This document shows positions 61,101 to 64,000 of a DNA stretch of 64,000 bases, in pieces (position 1 is the stretch's first letter; the number at the start of each line of letters is the position of its first letter). The notes beneath the pieces were generated by a model. It ran no database searches and was not told the DNA's origin. It saw nothing but the letters and a program-made list of their open reading frames with translations. Source of the DNA: Granulosicoccus sp964437945. Its GTDB lineage: Bacteria; Pseudomonadota; Gammaproteobacteria; Granulosicoccales; Granulosicoccaceae. The DNA lies in assembly GCA_964437945.1 (NCBI GenBank), contig CAYTJF010000002.1:1-64000 (forward strand). Direction: 5' to 3'. The translations under genes and the position numbers were made by a program.

Positions 61101-63165
61101 GCAGCTCAATAATAATTTCGGCTCGATTGAAAATATTTTTCAGGAAGAAGCTCGCGAATTGCTCGACACATTGCGATTGGAAAGCGCCAGGCTGGCCAAT
61201 GATACACAACGTAAAGATGCTATCGAAAAGATACAACGTTGTCTGCACACTATTAAAGGTAGTGCGCGCATGGCAGGCCAAGTGACTCTTGCTGATCGAG
61301 CACACGCTTTAGAAGATGAGATAAAGCTTGTTGAAGGTGTTGCATTAGATGATGTGGTTCGAACTGGTCTCGGAGAGTTACAGACTTTAATGCTAATTGA
61401 GCAGCCAGTTGGGCAGCCGGTTGGGCAGCAATATGAGCAGCCAGATGTTCAAGACACAGACATGCTCAAGCACGCAGAACCCATGGTGTTAACTGAGGCG
61501 TCTTTCGAAAACATGTTTATGCTAGCGAGTCGCGCAACTGTTAGCCAGGCAAAATTAGGTGAATCGATGTTGCGATTGCGCAACGCTTACAGCGATATCG
61601 AATCAACTTCTGCGCGGCTGCAACGTTTACCTTACGATCACACCGACTTGAATTCTGCTGCTGTTGCCGAGATGCTAAGCGATCTGGATAGTGCGCGTCG
61701 CATGCTGGCTGATGCGTTACTGGTTGCGGAAAGCGAGCATACCCAGGGACTACGTGCTGACTCAGCACTGCATCAAACACTGATTCGCGCGCAACTGGTT
61801 AGCTTTTCAGAATGCCGGACTCGTTTGCAGCACACTGCAACCGATGCGGCGAACGAGACAGGTAAGCCGATTGATTTTGTTCTCACTGGCGAAGAGCTGA
61901 ATATAGACAAAGTGATGTTCAGAAAACTAATGACGCCGCTGGAACACCTTATTAGAAACGCTGTTTTACACGGCATCGAGCCTGAATCTGAACGAATAGC
62001 CTCTGGCAAACCGGCCGCCGGCAAAGTGACTGTGGACGTAAAAATAGACGGCACAGATGTACTGATTGAAGTCAGTGACGATGGCGCGGGAATAGATCAA
62101 AGTCGCGTTAATAAAGCTTTGGATAGCGCTGGAGACGAGGCCAACAAATCGAACGAAAAGTTGCTCGACATTTTGACTGAACCCGGGTTTACCACTCACG
62201 AAGATGCTGATCAATTAGGTGGTCGCGGATTGGGCCTGTCGACTGTTAAGCAGCTTGTAGATGAGCTTGATGGAAATATGCAGTTGGGTGTGCCGGACAA
62301 TGGCGGCACCGTGTTCGCCCTGCGATTGCCACAAAAAATACGTATTAATCAAATAGTACTTGTTGAGCATCAGGCTCATAGTTACGCTATTCCGGTTAAT
62401 TTTATTCATACTGTTAGCGATGAGCTGTACGATTTAACTCAAACCAGCATTCAATACAACGACACTGACTACGCCTGCTGTTCGCTCGACGCAATTATTA
62501 CCCGCGACATAGCTACTGATACAGCAGCTAGCGCCAAGCGGTATATATTAATGGCCGTGCATGGCAAACATATTGCCCTGCTGGTTGATAAAGTGGTTGG
62601 GTATCGTGAGATTATTGCGCAACCGCTTGGTGCTCAAGTTTTACGATTGAAACGCTATCTGGGTGGCGCCGTGCTGGCAGATGGAAGCGCGGTATTGATA
62701 CCCGATTTTAATCGATTAATCGATCCTGAAAAATCCTTGCCGGCGTCCAATTGGTCGGCTGCCAACACAGGAGAGCTAAATTGCACGGCGTTAATCGTTG
62801 ATGATTCGATCACCATGCGGATTGCTGCCGAACAGATGCTGCGCAATTTTGCTATCGAACCCAGTATTGCACGCGATGGTGCGGAAGCTGTGGAGCATAT
62901 TTCGCAAGCATTGCCCGATGTCTTACTGGTCGACATCGATATGCCACGCATGAATGGTTTCGATTTCCTTCGGCATTTACGTGTACTGCACCCGGAACAC
63001 AAAATCCCCATAGTCATGATAAGCACTCGCGACACCGATAAAGACAGAAACCAGGCCAGAGAATTGGGGGCTATGGATTATCTGGTTAAGCCTTATACCG
63101 AATCGCAGATGCGCAATGCACTAACCGGAGTGGGCATCTTGTCAGCAGACCCGTCCATCAATTAG
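58099..63165 (+). CDS. chpA: ChpA/PilL-like hybrid chemotaxis kinase
   Basis: 1688-aa CheA-type hybrid kinase, shorter than Pseudomonas ChpA (about 2470 aa). The N-terminal ~850 residues contain degenerate or undetectable HPt-like helical bundles. Two HPt sites are visible: H909 in LHTLTGSAQ and H1050 in LHTIKGSARMAG. The ATPase domain follows: N box LEHLIRNAVLHGIE, VSDDGAGID, and GGRGLGLSTVKQLVDELDG. Next is CheW-like INQIVLVEHQAHSYAIPVNF and a C-terminal receiver with D1612 in LLVDIDMPRMNG and LVKPY. Two in-frame 12-bp repeats (60346-60381 and 61399-61446) lie in linkers. No pilK or chpB follows. Confidence 0.9.
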   Translation: MPDNALQASLQGRPRQAPDFSPLALAHLHPSCLAGHQLIEQYLSAPSQPRLGELMSAIKDIRQTLQLLNKFGAYLVSSELSQLLDAMAQLKVNDKDACEHTLMFAGQHLADFVDYLQHSGAIDSPLQLLPVINNCRACRNEELLSGSLMAVSGLELPDASSLPLPSPQQINTLVGQLTDSRQLMRNALESWFTDQSELHNSLSKLQEKFAQLSISCATATSLQQLQPLFDSAECICHSILTGTLSNSSALHGLFTQIEQLRCEYSEYKSDDAQAFAQPVPERLYLNMLYYVAVSSGTSSKAVALRERFHLDRFSVPDISTKRSQVEFTGINVALVDSIRDEIEIEIQAAIALVDDANGSQCVEEIEEIKSSADFVEKIDRARSGLARFEPALLLLGAHKSMRQVISIKESFAATGLSEELFQVGDLNRITDALARLDRTVDTEFNTICAANKDKQHNHLESILAACLSEAQLRLLSVEQDLINLFIVQAEESHAEQPLTITVEKVNAKLAEIDSALQVLPMPEISPIISGVQSFITRHENKVLSPSARNDLATVMVSLGYYLNSVLQRNGAAGQLLLEAEEALLNLDIERLEENDDTLSDGTFDVTRVLGAVGHSSEYDLTIVDHAADAEVEDFIDVSLQQMNVISGAVYEYEQAGLQGKLESQRVLRSEMIQAYGLLQDEAVKYKSTELEALAKSNIRLLKSTNDSPSTQALLEESVAVLPQLINQFHSGSDKIFELQSLLDRINDAAVEAEVEAEVEDQTLALDVQGTLAQSTLAGGPESPPAIEEFQEFDDTGALTQSLSWEQSHEIESIKELDNDGTESAPSSTLFDLTGDDVPVMTLDNTLEQVFYRECDQHILSLRQSVNDALAVDASQPAALNLAASHSGLGVHDTAAPHSLPNKDLLRALHTLTGSAQTVDAHGIIAIAQPLQKAALLKQRNGERFDRDEIKYIGELIDVLEARLIAMEAEQPFMDDNDAVTARLNEFIAHSTPRVPERKSGLQLNNNFGSIENIFQEEARELLDTLRLESARLANDTQRKDAIEKIQRCLHTIKGSARMAGQVTLADRAHALEDEIKLVEGVALDDVVRTGLGELQTLMLIEQPVGQPVGQQYEQPDVQDTDMLKHAEPMVLTEASFENMFMLASRATVSQAKLGESMLRLRNAYSDIESTSARLQRLPYDHTDLNSAAVAEMLSDLDSARRMLADALLVAESEHTQGLRADSALHQTLIRAQLVSFSECRTRLQHTATDAANETGKPIDFVLTGEELNIDKVMFRKLMTPLEHLIRNAVLHGIEPESERIASGKPAAGKVTVDVKIDGTDVLIEVSDDGAGIDQSRVNKALDSAGDEANKSNEKLLDILTEPGFTTHEDADQLGGRGLGLSTVKQLVDELDGNMQLGVPDNGGTVFALRLPQKIRINQIVLVEHQAHSYAIPVNFIHTVSDELYDLTQTSIQYNDTDYACCSLDAIITRDIATDTAASAKRYILMAVHGKHIALLVDKVVGYREIIAQPLGAQVLRLKRYLGGAVLADGSAVLIPDFNRLIDPEKSLPASNWSAANTGELNCTALIVDDSITMRIAAEQMLRNFAIEPSIARDGAEAVEHISQALPDVLLVDIDMPRMNGFDFLRHLRVLHPEHKIPIVMISTRDTDKDRNQARELGAMDYLVKPYTESQMRNALTGVGILSADPSIN
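60346..60381 (+). repeat. In-frame 12-bp repeat in chpA (VEAE)
   Basis: GTCGAGGCTGAG occurs twice, followed by the related GTCGAAGATCAG, giving VEAE VEAE VEDQ in an acidic linker. Confidence 0.8.
61399..61446 (+). repeat. In-frame 12-bp repeat in chpA (EQPV)
   Basis: Four adjacent 12-bp units, GAGCAGCCAGTT, GGGCAGCCGGTT, GGGCAGCAATAT and GAGCAGCCAGAT, encode EQPV GQPV GQQY EQPD in a linker after the second HPt domain. Confidence 0.85.
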
Positions 63166-63181
63166 CGTATAACTGACCTAA

Positions 63182-63209
63182 GCGCAAATTGGCTAATGCA
63201 ATTTTGCGC
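63182..63209. terminator. Hairpin between convergent chpA and rhodanese genes
   Basis: GCGCAAATT (63182-63190) pairs with AATTTTGCGC (63200-63209) with one bulged base. It starts 17 bp after the chpA stop and could serve both directions. No clear T tract is present. Confidence 0.45.
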
Positions 63210-63227
63210 ACAGGCCAACTATTCTTT

Positions 63228-63602
63228 CTAGTCTTCCATCGCGCCACCAGCGTCTTTCCAATCACCTATGCCACCGATATTACTAACCGACGTATAACCC
63301 ATATCTTGCAAGGTCTTGCCAGCCAGCGCGGCCTGACCACCGGCTGCACAAACCAGTAAAATATCGGCATCTTTTTTCATGGCCGCATTGTGAAACGGGG
63401 TTGTGCTATCTGCTGCAAATTCAATAAACCCTCTTGGTATGCGCAACGCACCGGCAATGGTACCGCTCTCAGTTATTGCCGCTGAATCTCGAACATCCAC
63501 AACAGTCGAATTGCCAGATTTCACACGTTCAATCGCCTCTTCAGCGGAAAGTCGGGGCACGCTTTCATTCGCGCTATCAAGATAGTCTTTTGCGGATTTC
63601 AT
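63228..63602 (-). CDS. Rhodanese-domain protein
   Basis: Single rhodanese domain of 124 aa from the ATG at 63602, which has AAGGA five to ten bases upstream; a start at 63659 would add 19 residues with no support. STVVDVRDSAAI is the N-terminal CDC25-like motif. The active-site loop is LVCAAGGQAA with C85. It may shuttle sulfane sulfur. It faces chpA tail-to-tail, and nothing in the context narrows its role. Confidence 0.88.
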   Translation of the reverse strand: MKSAKDYLDSANESVPRLSAEEAIERVKSGNSTVVDVRDSAAITESGTIAGALRIPRGFIEFAADSTTPFHNAAMKKDADILLVCAAGGQAALAGKTLQDMGYTSVSNIGGIGDWKDAGGAMED

Positions 63603-63754
63603 ATTGATGTCCTTGGTTTTGTTTGGTTGTAGGGGAACGGATGTGATAGTAGCAAGCAATTGGAAAAATGGGTGTAATGTTAGTAAGTATCAGATTTTAT
63701 TAATCATTTTTAATAAAAGATAAAATTTATGTCTTGTCGTTATTAAACCTGCGC

Positions 63755-63798
63755 TTGCATTATGCCGTTAGTATCGTATAATTGGGATAAATGTCCCA
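63755..63798 (+). promoter_or_regulatory. Sigma-70 promoter with inverted repeat at the start site
   Basis: TTGCAT (63755-63760), a 16-bp spacer, and a perfect TATAAT (63777-63782). TGGGA (63783-63787) and TCCCA (63794-63798) make a 5-bp inverted repeat over the expected +1. The lipoprotein ATG lies about 55 bp downstream. Confidence 0.75.
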
Positions 63799-63848
63799 AA
63801 TATGTAATTCACGTTTTCGGCTAATTGGCCATGCGAAGGAGCGAATTT

Positions 63849-64000
63849 ATGATTCAGAAAACCCTGATTGCCAGTGCCATTGCGCTGGTCGTGCTCTCGG
63901 GATGTAGTGATGACAGCAAACCTAATAATGGCTCGGATACCATCGATGTTCCAGCTGATACTGCTGGAGGTGGCAGTGATATTAGCGGTCCCGATAATGG
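63849..64000 (+). CDS. Lipoprotein, N-terminal fragment (window edge)
   Basis: The ATG at 63849 follows GAAGGAG at ideal spacing. The visible 50 codons encode a lipoprotein signal (MIQKTLIASAIALVVLSGCSDD, shown here only in part: lipobox VLSGC, acylated Cys near residue 18). The mature part begins DDSKPNNGSD and is Gly/Asp-rich. The gene continues past the window end. The function is unknown, and the promoter at 63755 looks strong. Confidence 0.8.
   Translation, partial: MIQKTLIASAIALVVLSGCSDDSKPNNGSDTIDVPADTAGGGSDISGPDN

Overview
The window reads as chromosome of a free-living, probably marine gammaproteobacterium. The reasons are gene content and gene order. The order yggT-proC-(tal)-yggS | pilT-pilU ... 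pyrC'-pyrB-pyrR-ruvX-yqgE-tonB-gshB | pilG-pilH-pilI-pilJ-chpA is the arrangement known from Pseudomonas and relatives. There are also general secretion genes, outer-membrane lipoproteins and porins, and tripartite (TRAP) transport genes. Base composition looks moderate (mid-40s % GC by eye), and GTG and TTG starts are common. I saw no rRNA, tRNA, CRISPR array or insertion sequence. Two 100-base runs of N (15297-15396 and 44813-44912) show that this is a draft scaffold.

Layout. 0-9 kb: a 5'-truncated unknown gene, typA, then a tightly coupled purine operon (adenine deaminase, xanthine dehydrogenase subunits A and B, XdhC maturation factor). 9-15 kb: sulfotransferase, OmpA-like protein, porin and a membrane-anchored GH123-like protein. 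15-16.5 kb: convergent uraH and puuE, the later ureide steps of purine breakdown. No urate oxidase or OHCU decarboxylase is in the window. 16.5-23.7 kb: housekeeping and stress genes (Slp lipoprotein, trypsin-like protease, serine deaminase, CopD-like membrane protein, MsrA, PPK2 kinase). 23.8-30.1 kb: type II secretion genes gspC-D-E-F only. 30.5-34.6 kb: lysine-rich HU, yggT, proC, tal, yggS. 34.8-37.1 kb: the pilus retraction motors pilT and pilU.

37.3-48.7 kb is a mixed insertion relative to the Pseudomonas-like order: a TfoX-like protein with a histone-like tail, a galacturonokinase-like enzyme with a sugar nucleotidyltransferase, thymidine kinase, an orphan nucleoside/nucleotide-kinase-like protein behind two near-identical 18-bp palindromes, a GNAT acetyltransferase, a VapBC-type toxin-antitoxin pair, a CoA transferase, and a TRAP pair whose large permease carries a long coiled-coil tail. 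49-55 kb returns to the conserved order: a catalytically defective dihydroorotase homologue, pyrB, pyrR, ruvX, yqgE, tonB and gshB. 55-63 kb is a divergent Pil-Chp chemosensory operon for twitching or surface sensing, which pairs with pilTU. The right edge has a rhodanese-domain protein and the start of a lipoprotein gene.

The most distinctive features are: (i) many short tandem duplications, mostly 12-18 bp, in intergenic leaders and tails and in-frame inside genes; (ii) the twin-palindrome control region of the orphan kinase; (iii) a chemoreceptor (PilJ) whose sensor domain is short and whose signalling tip is degenerate; (iv) the galacturonokinase-like/nucleotidyltransferase pair. No single locus is clearly a new system by sequence reading alone.
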